Part shown: piece by piece, positions 40,981 through 49,973 of the stretch
Position numbering within the stretch: position 1 is the stretch's first letter
Layout: the number at the start of each line of letters is the position of its first letter
Translations under genes and position numbers: made by a program
The notes under the pieces: model-generated
Databases searched by the model: none
Seen by the model: the letters and a program-made list of their open reading frames with translations, nothing else
What the model was told of the DNA's origin: nothing
Assembly: GCA_019637755.1 (NCBI GenBank)
Contig: JAHBVC010000001.1
Coordinates: 1,206,480 to 1,270,479 of the forward strand
Origin: Anaerolineales bacterium
GTDB taxonomy: Bacteria; Chloroflexota; Anaerolineae; Anaerolineales; UBA11579
Reading direction: 5' to 3'
Length of the DNA stretch: 64,000 bases

Positions 40981-41799
40981 TTACCACGCCGTCCAGCCAC
41001 CATCTACAACCAGATTGGCGCCCGTCATGTAGCTGGAGGCATCCGAAGCCAGGAACAGCAGCGCGCCGTTCATTTCATCCTGATTGGCCATGCGGCCCAT
41101 GGCGGCGCGAGCGGAATAGGCTTTGACGAATTCTTCATCTTGCGTGTTGCGTACCCCACCGGGGGTGAGGGCATTGACGCGGATATTTTGTGTGCCGTAA
41201 TACGTAGCCAGGTATTTGGTGAGCCCGAGGATGCCCGCCTTGGTGACGGTGTAATCCACCGGCTTGAAGGAAGGCGGCTGGCCCTCGCGCTGGTAAATGC
41301 GCTGGTCTGGCCCACCCAGGCCATAGGTGGAGCAGATATTGATGATGGCGCCGCGGCCCTGCGAGAGCATGTGCGGCACGCTGGCCTGGCTGAATAGGAA
41401 GGCCCCGGTCAGATTGACGGAGAGCGAATTGTTCCAATTTTCCAGGCTGTAGTCTTCAAACGATGAGCTGTGCTTGCCCGCTTCGCCCGCATCAAACTTG
41501 GGGTCCAGTGCGGCGCTATTGACCAAGATATCCAGGCGGCCAAATGTATCGAGGGTGGTTTGTACGGCGGCTTGCACCGCGGCCTTATCGCTCACATTGC
41601 ACTGCACCGCCAGGCTGCGTTCGCCGAGCTCGGCCTGCAAAGCAGCCAGCGCGGCGGGGTTGAGGTCTACAAGGGCTACAGAGGCGCCAGCCTGCACCAG
41701 AGTGCGGCAAAACTGCTTACCCAACAAACCGGCAGCGCCAGTGACCAGAGCCACGCGGCCAGTGAGATCAAATGCAGATTGAATCATCGTGGTGGGCAT
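40981..41799 (-). CDS. SDR family NAD(P)-dependent oxidoreductase
   Basis: A 272-residue classical SDR: 'VALVTGAAGLLGKQF' (TGxxxGxG), 'NSAALDP', Ser in 'NICSTYGLGG', YxxxK as 'YTVTK' and 'YMTGANLVVDGGWTAW'. Between the catalytic Ser and Tyr it has an insertion ('QRIYQREGQPPSFKPVD') seen in sugar-cluster SDRs. An AGAGG sequence precedes the ATG at 41799. Substrate unknown, probably a nonulosonate precursor. Confidence 0.87.
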   Translation of the reverse strand: MPTTMIQSAFDLTGRVALVTGAAGLLGKQFCRTLVQAGASVALVDLNPAALAALQAELGERSLAVQCNVSDKAAVQAAVQTTLDTFGRLDILVNSAALDPKFDAGEAGKHSSSFEDYSLENWNNSLSVNLTGAFLFSQASVPHMLSQGRGAIINICSTYGLGGPDQRIYQREGQPPSFKPVDYTVTKAGILGLTKYLATYYGTQNIRVNALTPGGVRNTQDEEFVKAYSARAAMGRMANQDEMNGALLFLASDASSYMTGANLVVDGGWTAW

Positions 41800-41862
41800 A
41801 GGGCCTCTACGTATTACCCCTGCAAACAAAGCGGCCTGTTTTGCAGGCCAAGCGGGATTCTA

Positions 41863-42855
41863 TCATGCCCGCTCCAGCTGCACGCGTGCCCCGGCATCAT
41901 GGGCGTGGTGCGCGGCCAGAGCAATCTCCAGAGCGCTGATACCGTCTTCCAGGCTGCACAGCGGCTGCGCCGACCCTTGTGTCACCTCCAAAAAGTGGCG
42001 CGTCTGGTCAATAAACAGGTGATTGCGCTCAAAACCTGCTTCAAGGGCAAACTCGCGCTGCTCACCAGTGGCACTGATTTGCACGAGAGCACCGCTGGCG
42101 GCGTTCCATTCCAGGCGGCCCTGGCTACACACGATCTGCAGCGTGTGGCTGGGCGGCTGCTGTACGTAATCCAGGTGTACACTGCCTAGCGCCCCGTTGG
42201 CAAACTGCAGGCCCACTTCGGCCTGATCTTCCACAGCAATCTCCAGCTCACCGCTGCGCGCCAGCGTGGCCCATACGGAATCCACTTCGCCGAGCAGCCA
42301 GCGCAGATAATCAAACGGATGGCACAAGGTGAGCACCACCCCACCACCCAGGTCGGCGCGGGCACTGTAACTCTTGCGATAGTCTTCGTAGGGGTGCCAA
42401 TTGGGCAGGTATTCGCCCCAATGGGCGCGCGCCGAGAGCACGCGGCCGAGCTGGCCGGATTGCAGGATCTCGGCTGCTTTTTGCAGTGTGGGGTGGAAGC
42501 GCCACTGGAAGCCCACCAGGATGCGGCTGCCGCCGGCTGCGGCGGCCTGGCGCAGCTCATCTAAGCGCGCCAGGCTGTGGCTGATGGGCTTCTCCATCAG
42601 CAGGCTGCAGCCCTGGGCCGCGGCAGGAATGGCCACGTCCAGATGCAGCGCGGTGGGATTGGAGATCACCACAGCATCGGGTTTATATGCCAGCGCAGCT
42701 TCTACGCTGTGTTCCACGGGATATTCAGCCAGCTCACTAACATCCAGCGTGCTGTTGTTGCTGCGTAGGAAGACAAAATCCTTCACGCCGAGGGCGCGTA
42801 GATTATTGAAATGGCGTTTGCCGATCGAGCCATAGCCGGCAATAAGGATCTTCAT
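41863..42855 (-). CDS. Gfo/Idh/MocA family oxidoreductase
   Basis: A 330-residue protein with an N-terminal Rossmann domain ('KILIAGYGSIGKRHFNNLRA') and the family catalytic 'EKPISHSLA' (Lys97-region). A C-terminal alpha/beta domain ('FQWRFHPTLQKA', 'HPFDYLRWLLGEV') holds the conserved His. It oxidises or reduces a sugar (often a UDP- or inositol-type) with NAD(P). The start overlaps the sulfotransferase stop by ATGA; a longer frame was discarded. Confidence 0.9.
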   Translation of the reverse strand: MKILIAGYGSIGKRHFNNLRALGVKDFVFLRSNNSTLDVSELAEYPVEHSVEAALAYKPDAVVISNPTALHLDVAIPAAAQGCSLLMEKPISHSLARLDELRQAAAAGGSRILVGFQWRFHPTLQKAAEILQSGQLGRVLSARAHWGEYLPNWHPYEDYRKSYSARADLGGGVVLTLCHPFDYLRWLLGEVDSVWATLARSGELEIAVEDQAEVGLQFANGALGSVHLDYVQQPPSHTLQIVCSQGRLEWNAASGALVQISATGEQREFALEAGFERNHLFIDQTRHFLEVTQGSAQPLCSLEDGISALEIALAAHHAHDAGARVQLERA

Positions 42856-43769
42856 CCCCAATCGGTTCCCACTTCGTAGCCCCATTTGAGCAGCGCTTTG
42901 TCAACGTTCTCTTTGAGGATGTTCTTGTCACCGGGGGTGAAGAATTGGCGCCACACCGCTTGTGGGTTTTTGTCGAGAGCCAGCTCTTCGTCTTGAGCGA
43001 TCTCTGCGCTGACCTTGGCTTCGAGGCCATCGGCCTCCAGCCCAAGGAAGGCCCACACCTTGGCCAGCATGTCGAAAGGCCGCGCCAGCAAGTCCTCATA
43101 GCGCAGCGAATAATAGCTCTCGCCATAGAGCTGGTGGCCGAGGCGGTCTGTCTCGCTCACGCCATTAGCCCAGTGACGCGTGGCTTCAGAAAGCCAGCCG
43201 GGGGCAAAGATGGCTACGTTGTCAGCGGGGCGGCTGCGCTCACGGCGCGGGTTGGCGGTAGCGCCGCCGGTGAGCTCTTGCAGGCGTTGCTTGACGAGCA
43301 CATCACGCCCATCGCGCACAATGTGAATGAGACTGGCATCCGGATACAGGTGGTGCATCTCTTGTACCGCGCGTCCGCCGAGCTCATTCTGGCTTTGGTC
43401 ACCGGCCACACGTTTGCCCAGCGGGTGCGCCTGGCGCTCTAGCAGAAAATCGGCCATGGCGCGCAACGCTGCCGGTGAGAGCGCGGCGACCGCCGGCTCT
43501 TCAGATGGGGTGAAGAGCTCACTCAGCACTGGGCGGCGCGTGAAGAAGTGCGCTCCAGTACCGCAATACAGATCAGCATGGAGGTTCAGTAGCCGCGCCA
43601 GCACGCCGCCGCCAGAATGCGGCTGCCCGAGCACGAAGAATTTTTGGAGCGGAAAGAATTCTTTGACCTCAGCCAGCTCGGCTGCAGAAAGCGGCGGCAA
43701 CGTGCTGCCTTTGGCAGCCGCCTCATCGCCCGTGATGGCGCGCAGGGCTTTGCGTAAAGGCGAACTCAT
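42852..43769 (-). CDS. PAPS-dependent sulfotransferase
   Basis: A 305-residue protein. 5'-phosphosulfate loop 'FFVLGQPHSGGGVLARLL' (44-61) and 3'-phosphate motif 'LIHIVRDGRDVLVKQ' (about 150-165) identify the sulfotransferase fold. 'YSLRYEDLLARPFDMLAKVW' is the typical C-terminal block. It probably sulfates a sugar hydroxyl of the glycan. No PAPS synthesis genes are in the window. ATGA overlaps on both sides. Confidence 0.88.
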   Translation of the reverse strand: MSSPLRKALRAITGDEAAAKGSTLPPLSAAELAEVKEFFPLQKFFVLGQPHSGGGVLARLLNLHADLYCGTGAHFFTRRPVLSELFTPSEEPAVAALSPAALRAMADFLLERQAHPLGKRVAGDQSQNELGGRAVQEMHHLYPDASLIHIVRDGRDVLVKQRLQELTGGATANPRRERSRPADNVAIFAPGWLSEATRHWANGVSETDRLGHQLYGESYYSLRYEDLLARPFDMLAKVWAFLGLEADGLEAKVSAEIAQDEELALDKNPQAVWRQFFTPGDKNILKENVDKALLKWGYEVGTDWG

Positions 43770-45211
43770 GCGCGGCCGCCTGCACGCTGGCCCAGGCGCG
43801 AAAGCAAGTAGGCGCCAGTACGCTGGCCGGCGCTGGCATCCGTAAAGGTGCATTCGCGGGCAATGAAGGCAGCGCGCTCGGCCTCATCAGCGCCTGGGTG
43901 CGTGAGATAGAAGTTGAGCGCCTCACGCAACTGTGGCACGTCGTAGGCTACGCGGCCGGCCGATGAGTTGCGGAAGCGCGAATGGGTAGGCCAATCACCA
44001 ATCCGCGAGAGCGGCAGGGTGAACTTGCCCGGCCAGCCCACGGGCGAATCGATGCAGGCGCTCACCACGGGGGTCTTATGGGCCGAGGCCTCGACCACCA
44101 TGGTGGAGTACACGGTAACGAACACATCGGAATGCGCCATCATGGACGATTTCTCGTGCATGTCTTCCCCTGAATAATGGCCTAGCGAGCCGCCCAGCGC
44201 AACCGGCTCCACCACATGAACATGCGGGTACTTTTGTGCCAGGGCGAAGATGGCTTCGCGCTCTTGGGCAAAGCGCGGCACATCCATAAAGTGGTTGGGG
44301 TGCAAGCGCACCAGCAGTTGGCTGGGCGCGGCCAGCTGGTCACCGGAAACCAACTCGGCCAGTGCTTCTACATCTTGAATGTTGGGCGAGAAGGTGATAA
44401 AGCTGCTGGCAAATGAAATCAGCTTGCGCTGCGGGTCAAGCCCGTGCGTCTTGAAATAGTCTGGGCGCGGCAGCACCCACTCCTGCTTGAAGTAGCCATC
44501 GTAAGAGGGAATACCGCCAATGTGCACGCGGGCTGGGTCCCAGTCTGAGCCGTCTATCAATTCTTGCTTCTGGATCTCAGACCAGCAGGTGATCCAATCT
44601 ACCGGCGCCCCGGGCAGGCTGTAGCTGCTGGAGTTATCCCAGCCAACGATGACTGCAGCCGTGGGAATGTTGTGGGCGGCGGCTTCACGCAAAAGGTAGC
44701 GGTCAAAACGCCAACCCGGCGTGCTGGCAACGACCAGACTGGGCTGGTACTTGGCGAACAGGTCGCCATAGATATCTGGCGTAAAGCGTTGCTGCAAACC
44801 GTGCAGCCAACGGCGGGCGGCGCGGCTGCGGCGCAGCACAGCCACAAACAGCTCCATAAAGGGGAAGAGCAGTTTGCGGCGGGCATGCGCCTCGGCCTTG
44901 ACTTGGTGGATGTAGCTGTCCACCGCTTCGAGATTAATGCGGTTAGACGCGCCGGCGCGGCGCAAGAAATCCAGCCACCACTGTTTGCCATAGGAGACCG
45001 TGTGGAAATAATCCTTGGCTTGCTTAAGGCGCAGGCCCTCAATAATCAGGCCGGGCTGAGCAAAGCGCTCGCGGATGCGATCCACGATGTCATCATCGGT
45101 AAGTAGGATGACTTCGGCGCCACCGTCAAGCAGGGTGCGCAACACATCGCTTTGCAAGAAGTAGACGATGGCAAGGCCGTGGTCAGCGCTGATAAAGATA
45201 CGTGGCTTCAT
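43766..45211 (-). CDS. GT-B type glycosyl- or glycerophosphotransferase-like protein
   Basis: A 481-residue cytosolic protein. 'LVVASTPGWRFDRYLLREAA' (about 155-175), 'VIVGWDNSSSYSLPG' and the C-terminal 'LVRLHPNHFMD' and 'VFVTVYSTMVVEASAHKTPV' (about 375-395) recall CDP-glycerol/capsule-type GT-B enzymes. It is related in layout to the proteins at 37259 and 52740. Function in glycan assembly is inferred; the donor is unknown. Confidence 0.7.
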   Translation of the reverse strand: MKPRIFISADHGLAIVYFLQSDVLRTLLDGGAEVILLTDDDIVDRIRERFAQPGLIIEGLRLKQAKDYFHTVSYGKQWWLDFLRRAGASNRINLEAVDSYIHQVKAEAHARRKLLFPFMELFVAVLRRSRAARRWLHGLQQRFTPDIYGDLFAKYQPSLVVASTPGWRFDRYLLREAAAHNIPTAAVIVGWDNSSSYSLPGAPVDWITCWSEIQKQELIDGSDWDPARVHIGGIPSYDGYFKQEWVLPRPDYFKTHGLDPQRKLISFASSFITFSPNIQDVEALAELVSGDQLAAPSQLLVRLHPNHFMDVPRFAQEREAIFALAQKYPHVHVVEPVALGGSLGHYSGEDMHEKSSMMAHSDVFVTVYSTMVVEASAHKTPVVSACIDSPVGWPGKFTLPLSRIGDWPTHSRFRNSSAGRVAYDVPQLREALNFYLTHPGADEAERAAFIARECTFTDASAGQRTGAYLLSRLGQRAGGRA

Positions 45212-46179
45212 TTTTGTGTACGGTGAATGCGGTCAAAGGTCCAGCCGTTGAGCCACTGCAGCAGCTTGCGCAGCGGCGGCCAGGCCCAGAAGCTGGCTGC
45301 ACGCGTGCGGTGGGCTGTTGCTGGCAAGGCCAGCGAGCTATCCAGTAGGTCGCCGGCGGCTGGCAACTGGTTACCCATATGCTGCACGTGCCACTCTGCC
45401 GTAGAGAGGCGCAGGAAGCCGAGGGCGTTGATAGCTTCATCCAGCAGGCGCACGCGGCCCATCGGCTTCTCTGCCGGGATGGGCAGCACCTGCTGCAGGA
45501 TGCGCTTACGCGCCATGAACTGGAAGTGGGCCGCGCCCACCCAATACTGCCGCTTCTTATAGCTCAGGCGCACGGCCTTGTTGTCTTTAAAGAAGGCGCG
45601 GCCATGCTCCTCGCTATTGCCCAGGCTGCGGGCGTGCTTCCAAAAATCATCCCAGCTAAACAGCGCGCCAGTTTCCAGTTTGGCGCCGCGTTGGGCTTTA
45701 GCCCATTTGACCGTAGCGGTGGAGTATTTTTGCGGGGTGAGCATGGGCATGGCTGTCACCATGCCGGCTTGTGGCAGCGTGCGCAACGCATCGAGGCTGC
45801 TAGGCAACCAGCCTTTGTAGAAGTACACATCCGCATCGGCATAGGCGATGAACTCACCCGGGGCGGCGGCGAAGCAAATATTCCAGGCGGCCGGCTTGCC
45901 CAGATTGCGCTCCGACAGGGTCAGGTACTGAATACGGCCAGCCGTCTGTTCGGCCAGCAGATATTCGCGCACCTCGGCGCACGAGCCGTTATCGAAAACC
46001 ATCAGGTCGTAAGCACCTTCGGTGTTGGCATGGAGGCTGCCCAGGCATAGCTTGAGCAATTCCAAGCTATGCGTGTAATAGCCGCTTAGGAAGGGGATAT
46101 AGCTGATGACCACTACCGTCACCGGTGCAGGCGGAGCAATGCTCTCGACCGACTTAATGGGATTCTGGCCGACGCGCAT
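45208..46179 (-). CDS. family 2-like glycosyltransferase
   Basis: A 323-residue GT-A enzyme: 'VTVVVISYIPFLSGYYTHSL' (about 19-38), 'DLMVFDNGSCAEVREYL', 'RNLGKPAAWNICFAAA' and DxD as 'YADADVYFYKGW' (about 112-123). An ATGA overlap couples it to the next gene downstream. Confidence 0.85.
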   Translation of the reverse strand: MRVGQNPIKSVESIAPPAPVTVVVISYIPFLSGYYTHSLELLKLCLGSLHANTEGAYDLMVFDNGSCAEVREYLLAEQTAGRIQYLTLSERNLGKPAAWNICFAAAPGEFIAYADADVYFYKGWLPSSLDALRTLPQAGMVTAMPMLTPQKYSTATVKWAKAQRGAKLETGALFSWDDFWKHARSLGNSEEHGRAFFKDNKAVRLSYKKRQYWVGAAHFQFMARKRILQQVLPIPAEKPMGRVRLLDEAINALGFLRLSTAEWHVQHMGNQLPAAGDLLDSSLALPATAHRTRAASFWAWPPLRKLLQWLNGWTFDRIHRTQK

Positions 46180-46181
46180 GC

Positions 46182-47081
46182 TTAGCGCCCCCCGAGGGCG
46201 AAGCGCAGGTTACGTACCTGGCGCATGATGCGCCAGCGCAGGCTGCGGTCTTCGATGGCATTGGGTTGCAAGGCGCGCTCAATGCTGCGCAAGGCACGGA
46301 TGGCAGAGAACGGCGCGCGGCGCACTTTGCCGTTGACCAACTCATAGGGCACATCCAGCAGCATGTACATGTTGCGCATACCGCCACCGAGGATGGTGTT
46401 CTCGTCTGTCTCTACATGGCGCTGGTGGCCGTGGGCACCTTGCAGGTGCGAGTAATCATGATTTTGATGCACGATGTCTATCTCAGCGGTGCAATCTACC
46501 GCTTGCCAATTGCGCTGGTTGGCTTCGTACATCATCCAATTATCCCAGCCAGCGCGGCCGATAGCGAAGGGCGGCATCTCGCTGTACAGGTGGCGCGGAA
46601 AGGCGAAATAGTCACTGCCGCCACGCGTGTGCAGCGTGCCGCGGGCTTGCATATCCGCGCGCAGGTTTGCATCCCAACCCGCCGAGAACTCCAACGGTCG
46701 GGTGAGATCCAGATCGTAGCGGCGGCCCAGCAAGACAAACTCTGGCGCCTGGGCGGCCACGGTGTGCAGCGTCTCTAGCAAGCCGGGGTAGAAAATAATG
46801 TCAGCATTGACGTAAACCAGATATGGAGCGGCGCTATTCTGGCGCGCGGCGTCAAAAATGGCGCTGACCAGTGGTGTTCCGTGTGCATTGGCGGCCACAC
46901 TGGGTACATGCTTGACGCCAAACTCGGCGGCGGCTTCTGCAATACCTTCGTCATCCCCCACCAGCACGATATCGACAGCATCGCCCAAGGCCAACCACGA
47001 GCCCAGTGCATTGCGCTGGATGGTGGTGATATGCGGGTCACGAAACGGCTTGGGAGCCGTAAAAATACACAGTTGCTTCAT
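46182..47081 (-). CDS. GT-A-like putative glycosyltransferase
   Basis: A 299-residue protein beginning 'LCIFTAPKPFRDPHITTIQR' with a DxD-type 'VYVNADIIFYPGLLE' (about 95-110). 'FALPRHLYSE'-like and 'DNWMMYEANQRNWQAVDCT' segments suit the acceptor side of a GT-A enzyme. Proteins of this kind are common in surface-glycan loci but poorly characterised. The C-terminal 50 residues are basic and may bind membrane. Confidence 0.65.
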   Translation of the reverse strand: MKQLCIFTAPKPFRDPHITTIQRNALGSWLALGDAVDIVLVGDDEGIAEAAAEFGVKHVPSVAANAHGTPLVSAIFDAARQNSAAPYLVYVNADIIFYPGLLETLHTVAAQAPEFVLLGRRYDLDLTRPLEFSAGWDANLRADMQARGTLHTRGGSDYFAFPRHLYSEMPPFAIGRAGWDNWMMYEANQRNWQAVDCTAEIDIVHQNHDYSHLQGAHGHQRHVETDENTILGGGMRNMYMLLDVPYELVNGKVRRAPFSAIRALRSIERALQPNAIEDRSLRWRIMRQVRNLRFALGGR

Positions 47082-47839
47082 CGGCGGTCATCTACCTGGC
47101 GGTAGTCCTTGTGCTGCACGCTGGCATTGATGTTGGCCAGATCTGGATTGGCTTCAAACAAAGCCAAGATGTCTTTCCATGAGAAGGTGTCATCCGCAAA
47201 ATGGCTGGCAATGGCGCGGGCCAGCTCAAGATCCTCGGGTGTGTCTACCGTCCAGCGCAGGTTGCCATAGGCTGGTTGCTGGGTAAATTCAGCGATGCGG
47301 AAGCGCTCGGGATGCTCATAGAAGAAGGGCATGACATGCTCACGCTGGTGCGGTTCTTGCGCCTCACGCCAGGCGGTTTCGAGCGCGGCACGCGTGCACA
47401 ACTCTGCATCCAGACCGATGGGAATGGTGCGCCCTTGCGGCAGGCGGTTGGCAGCAAAATCCAGCGGCGGGTCCGCGCTGACAAATTTTTGCACATACTC
47501 GCCCAACAAGCCGGGGTCAATAAAGGGGCAATCGGCGGTGATACGCACAATGACGTCCGCTTCGGTTTCTCGCGCAGCTTGCATATAGCGGTCGAGTACA
47601 TCGTGCAGGCTACCGCGCACGCAGGGGATGCCCTGCTCGGCGCAATAGGCCGCCAGCGGGTCATCCAGCTCCCCACTGGGTGCGGCGACGGCCACCTGGT
47701 GGATGCCGGCGGCGCGCTGCGTGCGGCGCAGCACCCAGGCCAGTACCGGCTGGCCGTGCAGGTCAGCCAATACTTTGCCGGGCAGGCGGCTGGAGCCCAT
47801 GCGTGCCTGGATAATGGCGACGACTTTGGGCGTGCTCAT
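47078..47839 (-). CDS. SpsF/NeuA-like cytidylyltransferase
   Basis: A 253-residue nucleotidyltransferase: 'VVAIIQARMGSSRLPGKVLA' (about 6-25), 'RITADCPFIDPGLLGEYV' (about 98-115) and 'NLRWTVDTPEDLELARAI'. This is the SpsF-like group often encoded beside NeuB and PseI enzymes; some members are PseF-type CMP-pseudaminic acid synthetases. It lies next to the longer NeuB (48893), separated by one GT gene, so it probably activates that enzyme's product. Confidence 0.85.
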   Translation of the reverse strand: MSTPKVVAIIQARMGSSRLPGKVLADLHGQPVLAWVLRRTQRAAGIHQVAVAAPSGELDDPLAAYCAEQGIPCVRGSLHDVLDRYMQAARETEADVIVRITADCPFIDPGLLGEYVQKFVSADPPLDFAANRLPQGRTIPIGLDAELCTRAALETAWREAQEPHQREHVMPFFYEHPERFRIAEFTQQPAYGNLRWTVDTPEDLELARAIASHFADDTFSWKDILALFEANPDLANINASVQHKDYRQVDDRR

Positions 47840-48873
47840 GCCACCGCCAATTCATAGGCGCGTTGCAGGCCCAGCTTATTTTTTGCCCAGTCGGCACGTT
47901 GTTCGGCACGCTGGCGGGCGCGCTGCCCGATGGCTTGTAAGTCAGTGTTTTGCATCGCAGCCACAATCTTATCGGCAAGTGCGGCTGAGTCACCCACTGG
48001 GAAGAGCCAGCCTTGCTCGCCGGCTTCTACCCATTCGCGGTTGGCGGGAATATCAGACACGAGGGCAGGCAGCCCACAGGCCAACGCTTCCATTAGCGAA
48101 ACTGAAGAACCATCACTGCGTGAGGCACTCAGGTACAGGTCGGCTGCGGCGTAATAGGCAGGCAAGTTGTCTTGAGCAATATAGCCGGGCATGTGGATAC
48201 GATCGGCAAAGCCGGAGGCTTTTACCAGCGCATGAATGCGTGGCGCCAGGCTGCCGCCGCCGGGCAGCAGCAGGCGCAGCTGCGGTTGGCTGGGCGCCAG
48301 CGCCAGGAAAGCGCGCAGCGCGGTCTCGGTATCGTAGACAGGCTCCCAACTGCGCAAGTGCAGCAATACGAAAGCATCCTGCCAGCCCAGTTGCTGGCGC
48401 AGCGGGCTATTTGCCTGCGGCTGGAAACGCTGCAGGTCAATGCCCCACGGGAAGATGACAGCACGCGCCGGGTCGAAGCCCAGCTCTGCGGCAGCATCCA
48501 CCACGGCCTGACAGTCGGCAATCAGCACACGGGCGGCACGCAGAGCGGCGCGCGTTTTGTAACCAGCTAGCCAGTTGCGCTTTGCAGTATAGAGAATGTC
48601 GGAGCCCCAGCTCATGGCCACCAGAGGCTGTGCAGTGCGCGCCTGCCAGGCGCAGGTATGCAGCGGGCCAGCATGCACAACATCCGGCTGGTATTGGCGC
48701 GCTACATCCGCCACACGGCCGCGCACCAGCTGCACGTCAGCGGGCAACTGCTCCGCCTGCACGCGCTCCGGGGCGGTGCACAAAAACACACAGGTGTGTC
48801 CCGCCTCTGCAATTGCAGCAAGGAAGCGGCGGTCATGTGGGCCGTGTTGTTGGCTGACGTACAGGACTTTCAT
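47836..48873 (-). CDS. family 4 glycosyltransferase
   Basis: A 345-residue GT-B enzyme: 'KVLYVSQQHGPHDRRFLAAI' at the start, 'VIFPWGIDLQRFQP' (about 160-173), 'LRSWEPVYDTETALRAFLAL' and E-x7-E as 'MEALACGLPALVSDIPANRE' (about 275-294). Retaining sugar transfer from a nucleotide sugar. The start at 48873 was chosen because upstream in-frame codons overlap the NeuB gene. Confidence 0.88.
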   Translation of the reverse strand: MKVLYVSQQHGPHDRRFLAAIAEAGHTCVFLCTAPERVQAEQLPADVQLVRGRVADVARQYQPDVVHAGPLHTCAWQARTAQPLVAMSWGSDILYTAKRNWLAGYKTRAALRAARVLIADCQAVVDAAAELGFDPARAVIFPWGIDLQRFQPQANSPLRQQLGWQDAFVLLHLRSWEPVYDTETALRAFLALAPSQPQLRLLLPGGGSLAPRIHALVKASGFADRIHMPGYIAQDNLPAYYAAADLYLSASRSDGSSVSLMEALACGLPALVSDIPANREWVEAGEQGWLFPVGDSAALADKIVAAMQNTDLQAIGQRARQRAEQRADWAKNKLGLQRAYELAVA

Positions 48874-48892
48874 GCAAACTACCGTCGGTCTC

Positions 48893-49957
48893 TCAGGCCA
48901 AGTCGCTCTGGCGCACTTCTTTGCCAAAGGGCATATCGGCAGCGGCTTTGCGGCCGAGCACCTGCGGAATATCCCACGACATCAATGCGCCTTCGACCGC
49001 CGGGCGCAGCACTTCGAGCATGTCTTCGGTGAAGACTTCGCCCGCTTTCACATCCCGCGCTACGCGCAAGCAATGGCGCTGCACGATGTAGGTGTCCTTC
49101 TCATTCTCGGCCACAAACTTCTGCTCAGAGCCAAGCGCCCGTTCCAGGATGCGTACTTCGCTCACCATGTGCGCCCAGTTGGCTGGGTTGAGGGCAAATT
49201 TGTGGTCAGGTCCCTCGCGGTCATTGCTATCCGTGAAGTGGCGTTCGATCACACGCGCCCCCAGCGCCACTGCGCCCACTACGGGGGCAGCCCCTTGCGT
49301 GTGGTCTGACAAGCCCAGGATGACATTGGGCCACTTTTGGGCATAGGTCTTGAGCACATTGAGATGCAAATGATCGTAGTTGCTATCGGACGCAGTGTAG
49401 TTGGTGTTGCACTGCATCAGCACAATTTGCTGATTGACCGGCTGCACCATGGCCATGGCACGTTCCACGTCGGCCATGTCGCAATCGCCGGTTGCCATCA
49501 GGATCGGTTTACCAAAGCTGGCCATGCGCACGATGGCTTCGGGCCAGGACATCAGGCTGGAGCCAGCTTTGAAGGCAGGCACATAGGGCACGAGCATGTC
49601 GATGGCGTCATGGTCATAAGGCGAGGAGAAGTAGTGAATATCAAACTCTTCGCAGGCTTCTTTGAGCAGCGGGGTCCATTCGAAGGGAATCGAGGCATCC
49701 TCGTAGACCTCGACCACGCTCTTGGTCCAGGCGGCCTGGTGCGAGAGCTGGCCACCCAGCGAGCGGAAACCGTAGTCAGAGACGATCTTGGGGGCGCGGA
49801 AGTTTTGGAACTTGGCTGCATCGGCGCCAGCTTCTTTGGCTAAACGAATCAGCTCAATGGCGCGGTCTAAATTGCCGTCATGGTTGGCAGCGATATCCGC
49901 AATAAAGTAGGTAGGGTGCTGCAAGCCAACTTTGCGACCTTGAATATCGATTTCCAT
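48893..49957 (-). CDS. NeuB/PseI-type nonulosonate synthase with SAF domain
   Basis: A 354-residue protein. TIM barrel (1-285) with 'YFIADIAANHDGNLDRAIEL', 'AAKFQNFRAPKIVSDYGFRS' and 'ARVIERHFTDSNDREGPDHK'. A C-terminal SAF/antifreeze-like domain (about 300-354) has 'LRVARDVKAGEVFTEDMLEV'. This is the classical sialic/pseudaminic/legionaminic acid synthase layout. It forms a unit with PseB and the SpsF-like enzyme. A GAGG sequence supports the start at 49957. Confidence 0.9.
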   Translation of the reverse strand: MEIDIQGRKVGLQHPTYFIADIAANHDGNLDRAIELIRLAKEAGADAAKFQNFRAPKIVSDYGFRSLGGQLSHQAAWTKSVVEVYEDASIPFEWTPLLKEACEEFDIHYFSSPYDHDAIDMLVPYVPAFKAGSSLMSWPEAIVRMASFGKPILMATGDCDMADVERAMAMVQPVNQQIVLMQCNTNYTASDSNYDHLHLNVLKTYAQKWPNVILGLSDHTQGAAPVVGAVALGARVIERHFTDSNDREGPDHKFALNPANWAHMVSEVRILERALGSEQKFVAENEKDTYIVQRHCLRVARDVKAGEVFTEDMLEVLRPAVEGALMSWDIPQVLGRKAAADMPFGKEVRQSDLA

Positions 49958-49973
49958 CACATCCTCAATCCTT

